Positions 1 to 9,153 of a DNA stretch of 49,743 bases are shown in pieces. The translations under genes and the position numbers were made by a program. Each line of letters starts with the position of its first letter. Within the stretch, counting starts at the first letter, position 1. Under the pieces are notes generated by a model that did no database searches, was not told the DNA's origin, and saw nothing but the letters and a program-made list of their open reading frames with translations. Source of the stretch: Meridianimarinicoccus zhengii (GTDB lineage Bacteria > Pseudomonadota > Alphaproteobacteria > Rhodobacterales > Rhodobacteraceae); contig NZ_QDFI01000029.1 of assembly GCF_003254465.1 (NCBI RefSeq), positions 1-49,743 of the forward strand. Reading direction: 5' to 3'.

Positions 1-1279
1 CGTGCCCGCCGGACGCGGTCGCGGCATGCGGGCCGGATTGCGCCGCTCTTCCCGCACCCGTGCCCGCAGGCGGCGGGGCAACTGCCGGGGCAGGGCTGGG
101 CGCCGGGGCCGCGGCGGTGCCGTCGGTCATGGCGGCGAGCTTGCGCATCAGGTCTTCGGGCGGGGGCAGGTCGGCCACATGGGTCATGCGGATCACCGCC
201 ATCTCCGCCGCCATCATGGCGTTGGGTGCGGTGGCCACTTCCTCCAGCGCCTTCAGCAGCATCTGCCACGCGCGGCCCAGCACCCGTTGCGAAAGCTTCT
301 CAGCCATCGCGGCACCCCGGCTGCGGATGTCCGGCGGCAGGGTCGGGTCGTCCGCGGCGTCGGGCGTGACCTTGCTGACCGACAGCCAGTGCGCCACCTC
401 GGCCAGATCGCGCAGCACCGCCATCGGGTCCGCGCCGTCGGCATAATGCGCCGAAAGCTCGTTCAGCGCGCCAGCGGCATCCCCCGACATCACCATGTCG
501 AACAGGTCGAGCACCCGGCCACGATCCGCAAGCCCAAGCATGGACCGCACCTGATCGACGGTCGTGTCGCCCTGCCCGTGGCTGATCGCCTGATCCAGAA
601 GCGAGGTCGCGTCGCGCGCCGAGCCTTCGGCGGCCCGCGCGATCAGCGACAGCGCCGCGTCCTCGATCTGCGCGCCCTCGGCATCGGCGATGCGGCGCAG
701 CAGGGCCAGCATGTCCTCGGGCTCGATCCGGCGCAGGTCGAACCGCTGGCAACGCGACAGCACCGTGACCGGCACCTTGCGGATCTCGGTCGTGGCGAAG
801 ATGAACTTCACGTGGCGGGGCGGTTCCTCCAGCGTCTTGAGAAGCGCGTTGAAGGCCGAGGTGGACAGCATGTGCACCTCGTCGATGATGTAGACCTTGT
901 AGCGGCTTTCCGACGGCGCATAGGTCACGCTGTCCAGAACGTTCTGGCGGATGTTGTCCACGCCGGTATTGCTGGCCGCGTCCATTTCGATCACGTCCAC
1001 ATGGGTGCCCGCGGCGATGCGTACGCATTGGGGGCATTCCCCGCAGGGGTCTGTCGTCGGCCCGTCGCGCCCGGTGCAGTTCATGCCCTTGGCGATGATC
1101 CGGGCCGTGGTGGTCTTCCCGGTGCCGCGGATGCCCGTCATGATGAAGGCCTGCGCGATCCGGTCGGCGGCGAAGGCGTTGCGCAAGGTGCGGACCATCG
1201 CCTCCTGCCCGACGAGATCGGCGAAGGTCTCGGGCCGGTACTTGCGGGCCAGCACCTGGTAGCCTGTCGTCTTTTCCAC
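1..1279 (-). CDS. dnaX: DNA polymerase III subunits gamma and tau (3'-truncated by window)
   Basis: Clamp-loader ATPase of the replicative DNA polymerase. The minus-strand frame gives 426 codons and runs off the left edge, so the tau C-terminus is missing. Visible are the N-terminal ARKYRP segment, Walker A GIRGTGKT (about 49-56), four zinc-binding cysteines (about C68, C79, C82, C85), the DEVHMLS Walker B box, and a conserved stretch through FALLKTLEEPP-like and LSRCQRFDLRR sequence. After about residue 370 it becomes Ala/Pro-rich, as in the tau linker. The start is GTG at 1279-1277, with an AAGGG ribosome-binding site 9 nt upstream. No ATG fits the conserved N-terminus. The next gene is divergent, with a 195-bp gap. 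Confidence 0.96.
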   Translation of the reverse strand, partial: MEKTTGYQVLARKYRPETFADLVGQEAMVRTLRNAFAADRIAQAFIMTGIRGTGKTTTARIIAKGMNCTGRDGPTTDPCGECPQCVRIAAGTHVDVIEMDAASNTGVDNIRQNVLDSVTYAPSESRYKVYIIDEVHMLSTSAFNALLKTLEEPPRHVKFIFATTEIRKVPVTVLSRCQRFDLRRIEPEDMLALLRRIADAEGAQIEDAALSLIARAAEGSARDATSLLDQAISHGQGDTTVDQVRSMLGLADRGRVLDLFDMVMSGDAAGALNELSAHYADGADPMAVLRDLAEVAHWLSVSKVTPDAADDPTLPPDIRSRGAAMAEKLSQRVLGRAWQMLLKALEEVATAPNAMMAAEMAVIRMTHVADLPPPEDLMRKLAAMTDGTAAAPAPSPAPAVAPPPAGTGAGRAAQSGPHAATASGGH

Positions 1280-1474
1280 GCCTGCTTGCCCTTCGCGGAT
1301 TCGATCAAGACCGCAGCCTAGGGCCGGGGGGCGGCAAGGTCCAGCCGCGCGGCCCCGCCCAGCCGTCGGTCAAGCCATGAAGCCCCTCATTGCGCGGTGA
1401 CGGACCCGCGCCTAGCGTAACGTCAGCGCGGGCGGCGGGCCGGCGCCGGGAACGCCCATGAAGGAGGACACGAC

Positions 1475-1858
1475 ATGGCCAATTTTCTAAGTCCGACCCA
1501 GCATATCAAGCTGGCCGAGATGCTCGACAAGGCGATCAACATTCCGCTCGTGAGCAACCAGAAGGAAAAGGATATCTTCCTGAAACTCGTGCGCGCCATC
1601 GACAGCCGGGTGGAGGCGATCACACCGGACGAGGTGCTCGCGGCCTTGAACAGCAAGGACGTGACCGTGGCCGACGTGGTGGCGGGGGCGATGAAGGACA
1701 ATCTGGTGCCGTTCCTCGCGGATGCGCTCGCCTTTCCCTTCCTGCCCACGATGATCAAGCGGCGCGTGCTGGAACTGGTGGTGGACATGCTTGTCGAAGC
1801 CGCGGCGCAGGCCACGACGCTGGACGACAAGCTCGACGATTTCCTGCAGGCGACCTGA
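1475..1858 (+). CDS. Conserved-looking small protein of unknown function (127 aa)
   Basis: I do not recognise a family. The ATG follows a perfect AAGGAGG (1461-1467) at 7-nt spacing, the strongest ribosome-binding site seen in the window, so it is probably well translated. The protein is soluble and predicted mostly helical, with no signal peptide, no cysteine and no membrane segment. It has many charged residues, a hydrophobic stretch near 80-95 (LVPFLADALAFPFLP) and an acidic C-terminus (TTLDDKLDDFLQAT). It stands alone: dnaX diverges upstream and argF converges downstream with a 58-bp gap. The amphipathic helices could mediate self-association, but that is only an inference. Confidence 0.75.
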   Translation: MANFLSPTQHIKLAEMLDKAINIPLVSNQKEKDIFLKLVRAIDSRVEAITPDEVLAALNSKDVTVADVVAGAMKDNLVPFLADALAFPFLPTMIKRRVLELVVDMLVEAAAQATTLDDKLDDFLQAT

Positions 1859-1916
1859 CGCCCGCGCCCCGGTCGGCGCGCCACGCGGCCGGGGCGCCGC
1901 GTGGCGCGTGTCGGCG

Positions 1917-2843
1917 TCAGACCCCGAGACACCAGCGCAGCACGGCCTTCTGGGCGTGCAGGCGGTTCTCGGCCTCGTCGAAGATCACCGATTGCGGACC
2001 GTCCATGACGCTGCTGGTCACCTCTTCCTCGCGGTGGGCGGGCAGGCAGTGCATGAACAGCGCCTGTGGCCCCGCGGCGGCCATCAGCGCGTCGTTGACC
2101 TGGTAGGGGCGCAACTGGTTGTGCCGCCGTTCGCGCATGGAGGCGGGATCGTGCATGGATACCCATGTGTCCGTGACCACGAGATCCGCGCCGGGCACGG
2201 CCTTGAACGGGTCCCGCTCGATCGTGATCGTGGCCCCTGCCGCGCGGGCGGCCGCGATGGCCTCGGGCTCGGGGTCGAGCGGCTCCGGCCCTGTAAAGGT
2301 CAGGTCGAACCCGAACTGTCCTGCGGCATGGATGAACGACGCGCACACATTGTTGCCGTCCCCCGCCCAGACCACGCGCCGCCCCGCGATGGGGCCGCGA
2401 TGTTCCTCGAAGGTCAGGATGTCGGCCATGATCTGGCAGGGATGGGTGCGGTTGGTCAGGCCGTTCACCACGGGCACGGTGGCATGTTCGGCCAGTTCCA
2501 GCAGGGTCGATTCCTCGAAGGTGCGGATCATGATCAGATCAACGTAGCGCGACAGGACCCGCGCCGTATCGGCGATGGTCTCGCCGTGCCCCAGCTGCAT
2601 GTCGCTGCCCGACAGTACCAGCGTCTCCCCGCCCATCTGGCGCACGCCCACGTCGAAGCTGACCCGCGTGCGGGTGGACGGCTTTTCGAACACGAGCGCG
2701 ACCATCCGCCCGGCAAGCGGCTGCTTCGCGTCCGGCGTGCCGCGCGGCAGGTCGCGGCGGGCGTCCTTCATGGCCGCGGCCCGGTCGATCATGGCGCGCA
2801 GGTCGGTGGGCGCGGTCTTGTGCAGGTCGAGGAAGTGATTCAT
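1917..2843 (-). CDS. argF: Ornithine carbamoyltransferase
   Basis: Converts L-ornithine and carbamoyl phosphate to L-citrulline in arginine biosynthesis (cytosolic trimer). The 308-aa length is typical. The carbamoyl-phosphate-binding STRTR motif (56-60), the HPCQ motif (134-137) and the HCLP loop (265-268) with its ornithine-site cysteine are all intact. The ATG lies 3 nt after the stop codon of the acetyltransferase gene upstream, so argD, the acetyltransferase and argF look like one transcript. No terminator with a T-run is visible after the gene; the convergent orphan gene ends 58 bp away. Confidence 0.97.
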   Translation of the reverse strand: MNHFLDLHKTAPTDLRAMIDRAAAMKDARRDLPRGTPDAKQPLAGRMVALVFEKPSTRTRVSFDVGVRQMGGETLVLSGSDMQLGHGETIADTARVLSRYVDLIMIRTFEESTLLELAEHATVPVVNGLTNRTHPCQIMADILTFEEHRGPIAGRRVVWAGDGNNVCASFIHAAGQFGFDLTFTGPEPLDPEPEAIAAARAAGATITIERDPFKAVPGADLVVTDTWVSMHDPASMRERRHNQLRPYQVNDALMAAAGPQALFMHCLPAHREEEVTSSVMDGPQSVIFDEAENRLHAQKAVLRWCLGV

Positions 2844-2846
2844 GGA

Positions 2847-3446
2847 TCAGTGCCTTGTGGCGGAGGTGCAGGGGCCATCTGGCCCACGGACCCCCCGAGG
2901 ATATGTCGGGACGGAAGATGGATCGGCGCGCTGCGCGGGGCTGTTGCCCGGTACGAAGACCATGCAGCGCACCTGCGCGCCGTCTTCGGCGATACGGATC
3001 TCGCCGGGCACGAAGCCGGCGCGGCGATACATGGCGATGCCGCGCGGGTTGGTCAGGCGCGGGTCGGTGACGACCGCGGGCGCATCGGCGGCGCGCAGGC
3101 GGCTGGCATAAGCACGCACGAAGCCCGAAGCGACACCGCACCCGAGCAGGTCCGGTTCGCCGAGGAACATGTCCACCGCGCGGGTGCCCGCCGGGGCATC
3201 GTGGAAATGCGGCACCCCGGCAAGATGCGGGCACCAGTTCTGGACGAAGCCGACGGGTCTGTCGTCCATGGTCACCACATGCATCTTGCAGTCGCCGCCG
3301 TCGATTTCGGCATGGATCAGCGCGAGTTCGCGGTCAGGATCGCCCCATGTCGCGCGGACATGGGGCTGCGCAAGCCACACGAGAAGCATCGCGTCATCGC
3401 CGCGTTGCACGGGCCGGAAGCCGAAGGGCGCGTCAGGCGGGTTCAT
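2847..3446 (-). CDS. GNAT N-acetyltransferase, AAC(6')-like
   Basis: Predicted acetyl-CoA-dependent N-acetyltransferase of 199 aa. The central part reads like aminoglycoside 6'-N-acetyltransferases of the AAC(6')-I group: FLGEPDLLGCGVASGFVRAY (about 94-113, GNAT motif A, acetyl-CoA pyrophosphate loop) followed by TDPRLTNPRGIAMYRRAGF (about 127-145, motif B). The last 25 or so residues are a Pro/Arg/Ser-rich tail that may not fold. The gene overlaps the end of argD by 14 bp and stops 3 nt before argF, so it is translationally embedded in an arginine operon. The substrate is unknown: an aminoglycoside, a polyamine or arginine-pathway amine, or a siderophore precursor are all possible. Membership of the GNAT fold is firm; the AAC(6') likeness is from memory of family motifs. 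Confidence 0.85.
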   Translation of the reverse strand: MNPPDAPFGFRPVQRGDDAMLLVWLAQPHVRATWGDPDRELALIHAEIDGGDCKMHVVTMDDRPVGFVQNWCPHLAGVPHFHDAPAGTRAVDMFLGEPDLLGCGVASGFVRAYASRLRAADAPAVVTDPRLTNPRGIAMYRRAGFVPGEIRIAEDGAQVRCMVFVPGNSPAQRADPSSVPTYPRGVRGPDGPCTSATRH

Positions 3447-4617
3447 GGGCGGTCACGGCGACGGCGGCGCGGTCGAGCCGGTCCGCCGCTTCGCCGATCT
3501 CGGCATCGGTGATGGTCAGCGGCGGCAGGATGCGCACCACGTTGTCGGCGGCGGGCACGGTCAGCACCTGCTGTTCGATCCCTGCCGCAACGACCGCCGC
3601 GGCGGGCTTCACGCAATGCAGGCCCAGCATCAGCCCGCGCCCGCGGACATGGTCGAACACATCCGGGTGCCGCGCCACCAGCCCGTCCAGCGTCGCGCGC
3701 AGTTCGCCGCCCTTGCGCGTGACCTCGGACAGGAAGGCCGGGTCGGCGACGTGCCGCATGACGGCAAGCCCCACGGCGCAGCCCAGCGGGTTGCCGCCAT
3801 AGGTCGATCCGTGCGTGCCTGCCGTCATGCCCGATGCAGCGTTTTCGGTCGCCAGCACCGCACCCAGCGGGAAGCCGCCGCCGATGCCCTTGGCCACCAT
3901 CATGATGTCGGGGGCGATCCCGGCCCATTCATGGGCGAAGAGCCGCCCCGTCCGGCCCATGCCGCACTGCACCTCGTCGAGGATCAGCAGCATTCCGGTC
4001 TCGTCGCAGATCTTGCGCAGGCCGCGCAGGCAGTCCAGGGGCAGGGGCCGGATGCCGCCTTCGCCCTGCACGGGTTCCACCAGTATCGCGGCAGTGTCAG
4101 AGCCGATGCCAGCGCGCAGCGCGTCATGGTCGCCCCACGGCAGGTGGGTGAAGCCGGGCAGCAGCGGCGCGAAGCCCTTCGTCATCTTTTCCGAACCGGC
4201 GGCGGCGATGCCCGCGCTGGACCGGCCATGGAATGCGCCCTCGAAGGCGATGATCCCGGTGCGATCGGTCCGGCCCTGGTCGAACCAGTATTTCCGGGCC
4301 ATCTTCATCGCCAGCTCGCAGCTTTCCGTGCCGGAGTTCGTGAAGAACACCGTGTCGGCAAAGGTCGCGGCGACCAGCGCGTCGGCCAGCGCCTGCTGCT
4401 GCGGGATACGGTATAGGTTGGAGGTGTGCCAAAGCCGCCCCGCCTGTTCGGTGAGCGCCGCGACCAGCGCCGGGTGCGCGTGGCCCATCGCATTGACCGC
4501 GATCCCGGCGGTCAGGTCCAGAAAACGGCGGCCATCCGCCTCGGTCAGCCAGCAGCCTTCGCCGGTCACGAAGCTCAGAGGCGTGCGGTTATAGGTCGGC
4601 AGGACGGTCGGAAACAT
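3433..4617 (-). CDS. argD: Acetylornithine aminotransferase (class III PLP)
   Basis: Transfers an amino group from glutamate to N-acetylglutamate semialdehyde to form N-acetylornithine; the family often also serves as succinyldiaminopimelate aminotransferase in lysine synthesis. The 394-aa length is standard. Visible are NSGTES (94-99, PLP phosphate binding), GAFHGR (127-132), the LDEVQCGMGRTG segment (213-224) with the PLP-ring aspartate D214, and the Schiff-base lysine K243 in AKGIGGGFP. The start is ATG at 4617-4615. The 196-bp upstream gap after sdaA holds two small hairpins and a possible Arg-containing leader ORF (4728-4772). Downstream it overlaps the acetyltransferase gene by 14 bp. 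Confidence 0.97.
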   Translation of the reverse strand: MFPTVLPTYNRTPLSFVTGEGCWLTEADGRRFLDLTAGIAVNAMGHAHPALVAALTEQAGRLWHTSNLYRIPQQQALADALVAATFADTVFFTNSGTESCELAMKMARKYWFDQGRTDRTGIIAFEGAFHGRSSAGIAAAGSEKMTKGFAPLLPGFTHLPWGDHDALRAGIGSDTAAILVEPVQGEGGIRPLPLDCLRGLRKICDETGMLLILDEVQCGMGRTGRLFAHEWAGIAPDIMMVAKGIGGGFPLGAVLATENAASGMTAGTHGSTYGGNPLGCAVGLAVMRHVADPAFLSEVTRKGGELRATLDGLVARHPDVFDHVRGRGLMLGLHCVKPAAAVVAAGIEQQVLTVPAADNVVRILPPLTITDAEIGEAADRLDRAAVAVTAHEPA

Positions 4618-4727
4618 GGCGGAACCTCAAGGGGCAAGCCCTGTTCGTGCCGCAGGCACGGGGGCGTGTCAATTGGAACGGGACGAAGGTCTGGGAACAG
4701 GCACGGGGCAACGGCCCCGTTGGGGGC

Positions 4728-4772
4728 TCAGGCGGTCGCGCGGAGGCGTCGGAGAGCGGGCGTGCTGTTCAT
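4728..4772 (-). promoter_or_regulatory. Possible 14-codon leader peptide upstream of argD
   Basis: A minus-strand ATG-to-TGA frame encodes MNSTPALRRLRATA, with three arginines in 14 residues. It is followed, before the argD start, by two perfect 6-bp hairpins on the transcribed strand: one at 4703-4720 (ACGGGG/CCCCGT arms) and one at 4646-4660 (CGTGCC/GGCACG arms). This layout is reminiscent of translation-coupled control by arginyl-tRNA supply. Against it: the ribosome-binding site is poor, neither hairpin has a T-run, and Arg codons are common in this genome. Speculative. Confidence 0.2.
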
Positions 4773-4813
4773 ACGGTTCCGATAGCAGGGTCCGGCGCCG
4801 CGGGGAAGCCCCG

Positions 4814-6226
4814 TCAGCATTCCGGCAGGTTGACCGCAAGCCCCCCCTGCGAGGTTTCCTTGTACTTCTCGGACATGTCGCGCCCGGTCTGGCGCATCGT
4901 TTCGATGCAGTTGTCGAGCGGCATGAAATGCTGTCCGTCCCCGCGCAGCGACAGCGACGCGGCGGATACCGCCTTGATCGCGCCCAGCCCGTTGCGTTCG
5001 ATGCAGGGCACCTGCACCAGCCCCGCCACCGGGTCGCAGGTCATGCCGAGGTGATGTTCCAGCGCGATCTCGGCGGCATTCTCGATCTGTGCATTGGTGC
5101 CGCCAAGGGCCGCGCACAGCCCTGCCGCGGCCATGGCGGCGGCCGATCCGACCTCGGCCTGGCAGCCGCATTCCGCGCCCGAGATCGACGCGTTGTGCTT
5201 GATGAGCCCGCCGATGGCGGCGGCGGTCAGGATCATGTCGCGGATGCCGGCCTGCGTGGCCCCCACGCAATGGTCGCGGTAATAGCGGATCGTCGCCGGG
5301 ACGACCCCCGCCGCCCCGTTGGTGGGCGAGGTGACGACGGTGCCGCCCGCCGCGTTTTCCTCGTTCACGGCCATGGCGTAGACCGACAGCCAGTCGTTGA
5401 CCACGTGGGGCTGGGCAAGGTTGCGGCCCGCCTCTGCGATCAACTGGTCATGGATCGCGCGGGCACGGCGGCGCACGTTCAGCCCCCCTGGCAGGGTCCC
5501 GGTCGCGGCGAGCCCCCGGTCGATCACACCGTCCATCGTCGCCCAGAGCGCATCGAGCCGCGCGTCGAGATCGATGCCAGGGCTGTGCGCGGTCTCGTTC
5601 GCACGCTTCATCGCGGCGATGGACAGACCCGCAGCGTCCCCCATCGCCAGCATCTCGCGCGCCGATCCGAACGGGTAGGGGTAGCCATGGGCCGCCTTTT
5701 CGGCGTGCAGGTCGCCATCTTCCGCATCTCGCGCGGCCATTTCGGCCGCGGTCAGAACGAAACCGCCCCCGACCGAGTAGTAGGTTTCCCGGTGATAGGG
5801 ATTGCCCGCGGTGTCGAGCGCGGTCAGTACCAGCCCGTTCGCATGTCCCGGCAGGGGCGGGCCATAGTCGAACACCACGTCAGCGCCCGGGTCGAAGGCC
5901 AGCGGGGGCAGCCCCGGCGGCGTCACCCGCCCCTCGGTCCGCACGCGCGCCAGCGCCGCCTCTGCGGCCGCCGCGTCGCAATCGTGCGGCACGAATCCGC
6001 ACAGCCCGAGGATCACGGCCCGGTCGGTCGCGTGTCCCTTGCCCGTGAAGGCGAGCGAGCCGTGAAGGGACGCCCGCACCGATGCGAGATCGCCCGCGCC
6101 AGGGATCTTCTCCGCACCGCCGCGTAGATCGTCGAGGAATCGTGCGGCCGCCGTCATGGGCCCCATCGTATGGGACGAGGACGGGCCGATCCCGACCTTG
6201 AAGATATCGAAGACGCTCAGGAACAT
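4814..6226 (-). CDS. sdaA: L-serine ammonia-lyase, iron-sulfur type, single chain
   Basis: Deaminates L-serine to pyruvate and ammonia using a [4Fe-4S] cluster. The chain (470 aa) contains both the N-terminal beta-type domain (VGPSSSHT-like sequence, here [13 protein letters not shown] near residue 12) and the C-terminal alpha-type domain with [12 protein letters not shown] (about 350) and cysteines in MTCDP (about 396) and VPCIERN (about 407), the usual cluster ligands. I chose ATG at 6226, which has GGAG 8 nt upstream, over an in-frame GTG three codons earlier. A short CGGGG-CTT-CCCCG hairpin abuts the stop codon but lacks a T-run. Confidence 0.96.
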   Translation of the reverse strand: MFLSVFDIFKVGIGPSSSHTMGPMTAAARFLDDLRGGAEKIPGAGDLASVRASLHGSLAFTGKGHATDRAVILGLCGFVPHDCDAAAAEAALARVRTEGRVTPPGLPPLAFDPGADVVFDYGPPLPGHANGLVLTALDTAGNPYHRETYYSVGGGFVLTAAEMAARDAEDGDLHAEKAAHGYPYPFGSAREMLAMGDAAGLSIAAMKRANETAHSPGIDLDARLDALWATMDGVIDRGLAATGTLPGGLNVRRRARAIHDQLIAEAGRNLAQPHVVNDWLSVYAMAVNEENAAGGTVVTSPTNGAAGVVPATIRYYRDHCVGATQAGIRDMILTAAAIGGLIKHNASISGAECGCQAEVGSAAAMAAAGLCAALGGTNAQIENAAEIALEHHLGMTCDPVAGLVQVPCIERNGLGAIKAVSAASLSLRGDGQHFMPLDNCIETMRQTGRDMSEKYKETSQGGLAVNLPEC

Positions 6227-6452
6227 CGCGCGCACTCCATGCTGGCATGATGGACACTAGCGGCGATGCCCGCCGGGTGCAGCCCGATAACGACGCAGGC
6301 CCGGCGATCCGCGACCGGCCCAGACCGCCCGCCAACTTTTGTCCCGAAATATCCCTGCCTGACGCCCGCGTGCAGCGCACGCGGCGCGGCCCAACGGGGT
6401 GGCGCCCGCAAAGCGGGCGGAAGACGTGTGGAAGTCGCCCCGTCCCGGCGGC

Positions 6453-8897
6453 TCAGGTTCCGCGCGGTTTTGCGCGCAGGGTCGGATCGGCCCGGGTCGG
6501 GTCCTCGGGCCAGGGATGGCGGGGATAGCGCGCGCGCATGTCCTTGCGCACGTCCGCGTAGCTGCCCGCCCAGAATCCCGGCAGGTCCATCGTGGTCTGA
6601 ACCGGCCGCCCTGCGGGCGACAGCAGCGTCACACGCAAGGGCTGCCCGCCCACGACCGGGTGACGGGTTTCCCCGAACATCTCCTGCAGCCGCAGCGCGA
6701 TCTCCGGGGCCTCGCCGTCGTAATCGATGGCGATCCGCCGCCCCAGCGGTGTCGTGTAGGCGGGCGGTGCGATCCGGTCGAGCGCCTGTACCTGGTCATG
6801 GTCAAGCGATGCCAGCAGCGCCGGGGCCGGGTCGAAGCCGCGCAGGTCGGCGGCGGTCCGCACCCCGGTTAGGTACGGCAGCAGCCAGTCCTCCGCGCTG
6901 TTCAGCAGCGCCGCTTCTGATGGATTGGGCAGGTCGGGCCGTTCTGCCCGCGCCACGCGCAGCCGCGCGCGCAGGAGCGCGAAGGCCCGCGACCCGTCGA
7001 ACACGCCGGGCCCGAGATCGCGCACACCCGCCAGGGCCGCCGCCGCCAGCGTGTCGGGCGGCGCGTCACGCCAGATTGCATCCGCCAGCACCAGCGCGCC
7101 CAGCCGTTCCTGCCGCCGCGCGGTGACGCGCCGGTCGCGTCTGGACCAGACGCATAGGTCCACGGTTTCGATCCGGTCGGAGAACAGAGCCCGCAGGGTG
7201 GCCTCGGAAATCGGGGCGGCCCGGCGGATCTTCGCCTCGCGCGGATCGCCGTCCAGATCGGCGACCGCCAGCAGGCGTTGCCCCGCCAGCGGGTCGCCCT
7301 CGGGCAGAACCGCCCCCTTGCCGCCCGACAGCACGAAACGCGGCGCGTCGCCGGGACGGTGCAGTGCGATCCGGTCGGGATAGGCCAGCGCCGTCATCCC
7401 GCCCGTATCCAGTGGTGTGGCGGGGTCGGGCGCGAGCCGCGCAAGCCGCTTCGCCTCCGTTCGGATGCGTTTGGCGGCCGCAGGCTCCGGAGGCGGGCCG
7501 TCGCCGCGCAGCGCGCGCAGCCGCAGGTCCAGATCCGCCCCCGCGTCGCGCGGCAGGGGATCACGCTCCTCCATCAGTGCGGCAAGCATGGCTGCCGGTT
7601 TGCCCGCGCGCACGAGCATGTGCCCCAGCCGCGGATGCAGGGGCAGCCCCGCCAGCGCCTGCCCGTGTGCGGTGATGCGCCCGGCTGCATCCAGCGCGCC
7701 CAGGTCGCGCAGCAGCGCCTGCGCCTCGGCCAGGGCGGGTGCCGGCGGCGGGGTGAGGAACGCCAGTTCCCCGGCCTGCGCCCCCCATTGCGCAAGATCG
7801 AGCGCGAGCCCGGTCAGGTCCGCCGCCTCGATCTCGGCGGGGGGATAGGCGGCCAGCGCGCCCTCTTCGCCCGCCGTCCAGAGCCGGTAGCAGGTGCCCG
7901 GTGCCACCCGGCCCGCGCGGCCCCGGCGCTGGTCGGCCTCGGCGCGGGTCACGCGTTCGGTCACAAGCCGCGACATGCCCGATCCCGGATCGAAGCGCGC
8001 CCGCCGGGCGCGGCCGGCATCGACCACCACCCGGATACCGTCGATGGTGAGCGAGGTTTCGGCAATGGCCGTGGCGAGCACGATCTTGCGCATCCCCGCC
8101 GCCGCGGGCGCGAGCGCGGTGCGTTGCGCCGCGGCAGGCAGCGCACCGTAGAGCGGCAGGGCAGTGCAATCAGCCGGCAGGCGCGGGCTGAGGCTGGACA
8201 TGCAGCGCCGGATCTCGCCTTCGCCGGGCAGGAACACGAGCACCCCGCCCGCGGTTTCGTCCAGCGCGCGCAGGGTCAGGTCCGCGGTGGCCTCCGGCAG
8301 CCGGGCACCGCGCGGCAGGGGTGCGTAGAGCCAGCGGGTGTCCACCGGATAGGCGCGCCCTTCGGCGGTCAGCACGGGGGCATCATCCAAGAGCGCCGCG
8401 ACCGGGGCGGCGTCGAGCGTGGCGGACATCACGAGGATCGCCAGGTCGGGGCGCAAGGCGCCGCGAACCTCCCAGGCGAGTGCAAGGCCCAGATCGGCCT
8501 GCAGCGACCGTTCGTGGAACTCGTCGAAGATCAGCGTGCCGATGCCGGCCAGTTCCGGATCGGCCTGGAGACGCCGGGTCAGCAGACCCTCGGTGACGAC
8601 CTCGATGCGCGTCGCGGGCGACACGCGGCTTTCGCCCCGGATGCTGTAGCCGATGGTTTGCCCGACCGGTTCGCCGCGTTCGGCGGCCATCCGCTCGGCG
8701 GCCGCGCGGGCGGCGATGCGCCGGGGTTCCAGCATGACGATGCGGCCTTCTGCGCCAGCCGCCAGCAGCGCGGGCGGAACGCGCGTGGTCTTGCCCGCGC
8801 CGGGCGGCGCCTGCAGCACGGTCCGCCCGTCCCGCGCCAGTGCGCGCACGAGATCGGGCAGGACCGGGTCGATGGGAAGCGGCGCGGGCGGGGTCAT
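6453..8897 (-). CDS. hrpB: ATP-dependent RNA helicase HrpB
   Basis: DEAH/RHA-type RNA helicase of 814 aa, the usual HrpB length; its cellular substrate is poorly defined. Motifs in order: Walker A APPGAGKTTRVP (about 29-40), motif II DEFHERS, motif III SATL, motif VI QRRGRAGR, then the helicase-associated and HrpB C-terminal domains ending near the stop. Start chosen at ATG 8897-8895 (MTPPAPLP). The frame stays open for about 70 codons further upstream, but that extension is Arg/Ala-rich and unlike the family. The 256-bp gap upstream (8898-9153) holds no recognisable gene or RNA. Confidence 0.95.
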   Translation of the reverse strand: MTPPAPLPIDPVLPDLVRALARDGRTVLQAPPGAGKTTRVPPALLAAGAEGRIVMLEPRRIAARAAAERMAAERGEPVGQTIGYSIRGESRVSPATRIEVVTEGLLTRRLQADPELAGIGTLIFDEFHERSLQADLGLALAWEVRGALRPDLAILVMSATLDAAPVAALLDDAPVLTAEGRAYPVDTRWLYAPLPRGARLPEATADLTLRALDETAGGVLVFLPGEGEIRRCMSSLSPRLPADCTALPLYGALPAAAQRTALAPAAAGMRKIVLATAIAETSLTIDGIRVVVDAGRARRARFDPGSGMSRLVTERVTRAEADQRRGRAGRVAPGTCYRLWTAGEEGALAAYPPAEIEAADLTGLALDLAQWGAQAGELAFLTPPPAPALAEAQALLRDLGALDAAGRITAHGQALAGLPLHPRLGHMLVRAGKPAAMLAALMEERDPLPRDAGADLDLRLRALRGDGPPPEPAAAKRIRTEAKRLARLAPDPATPLDTGGMTALAYPDRIALHRPGDAPRFVLSGGKGAVLPEGDPLAGQRLLAVADLDGDPREAKIRRAAPISEATLRALFSDRIETVDLCVWSRRDRRVTARRQERLGALVLADAIWRDAPPDTLAAAALAGVRDLGPGVFDGSRAFALLRARLRVARAERPDLPNPSEAALLNSAEDWLLPYLTGVRTAADLRGFDPAPALLASLDHDQVQALDRIAPPAYTTPLGRRIAIDYDGEAPEIALRLQEMFGETRHPVVGGQPLRVTLLSPAGRPVQTTMDLPGFWAGSYADVRKDMRARYPRHPWPEDPTRADPTLRAKPRGT

Positions 8898-9153
8898 GGC
8901 GCGGTTATGGCGCGCGGCGCGGGCCGGTGCAAACCGGCGGTACGCCGCCGCGCCTGCCAGACCGCCGCACCGTGTGCTGACCGTGCGTGGTCCATCCGGA
9001 AAAGTCCCGGCCAAAGGGCTGCGCGCCAGCCGGGCGCGACACGGTCCGGCGTCTGCCCTGCCAAGTCGACGGCCGGGGCGGCGCGTCCGCCGTTCCGCCG
9101 GTGGCACGGTTCCGCGCGCGCCGCGTGGCCGGCCATGTGCCCGTGGCTGCCGG

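Noticed and set aside
2-1321. A 439-codon plus-strand frame at the left edge
   Set aside because: It lies opposite dnaX, whose motifs are unambiguous on the minus strand, and its translation is low-complexity Arg/Gly/His-rich.
1280-1474. A signal-recognition-particle RNA next to dnaX
   Set aside because: The ffs gene is often near dnaX in this class, but the conserved GGAAG-type apical loop sequence is not present in this gap on either strand as far as I can read.
8898-9153. A short minus-strand ORF (about 80 codons) between the DUF3108 gene and hrpB
   Set aside because: No ribosome-binding site, no motif, composition typical of non-coding GC-rich DNA.
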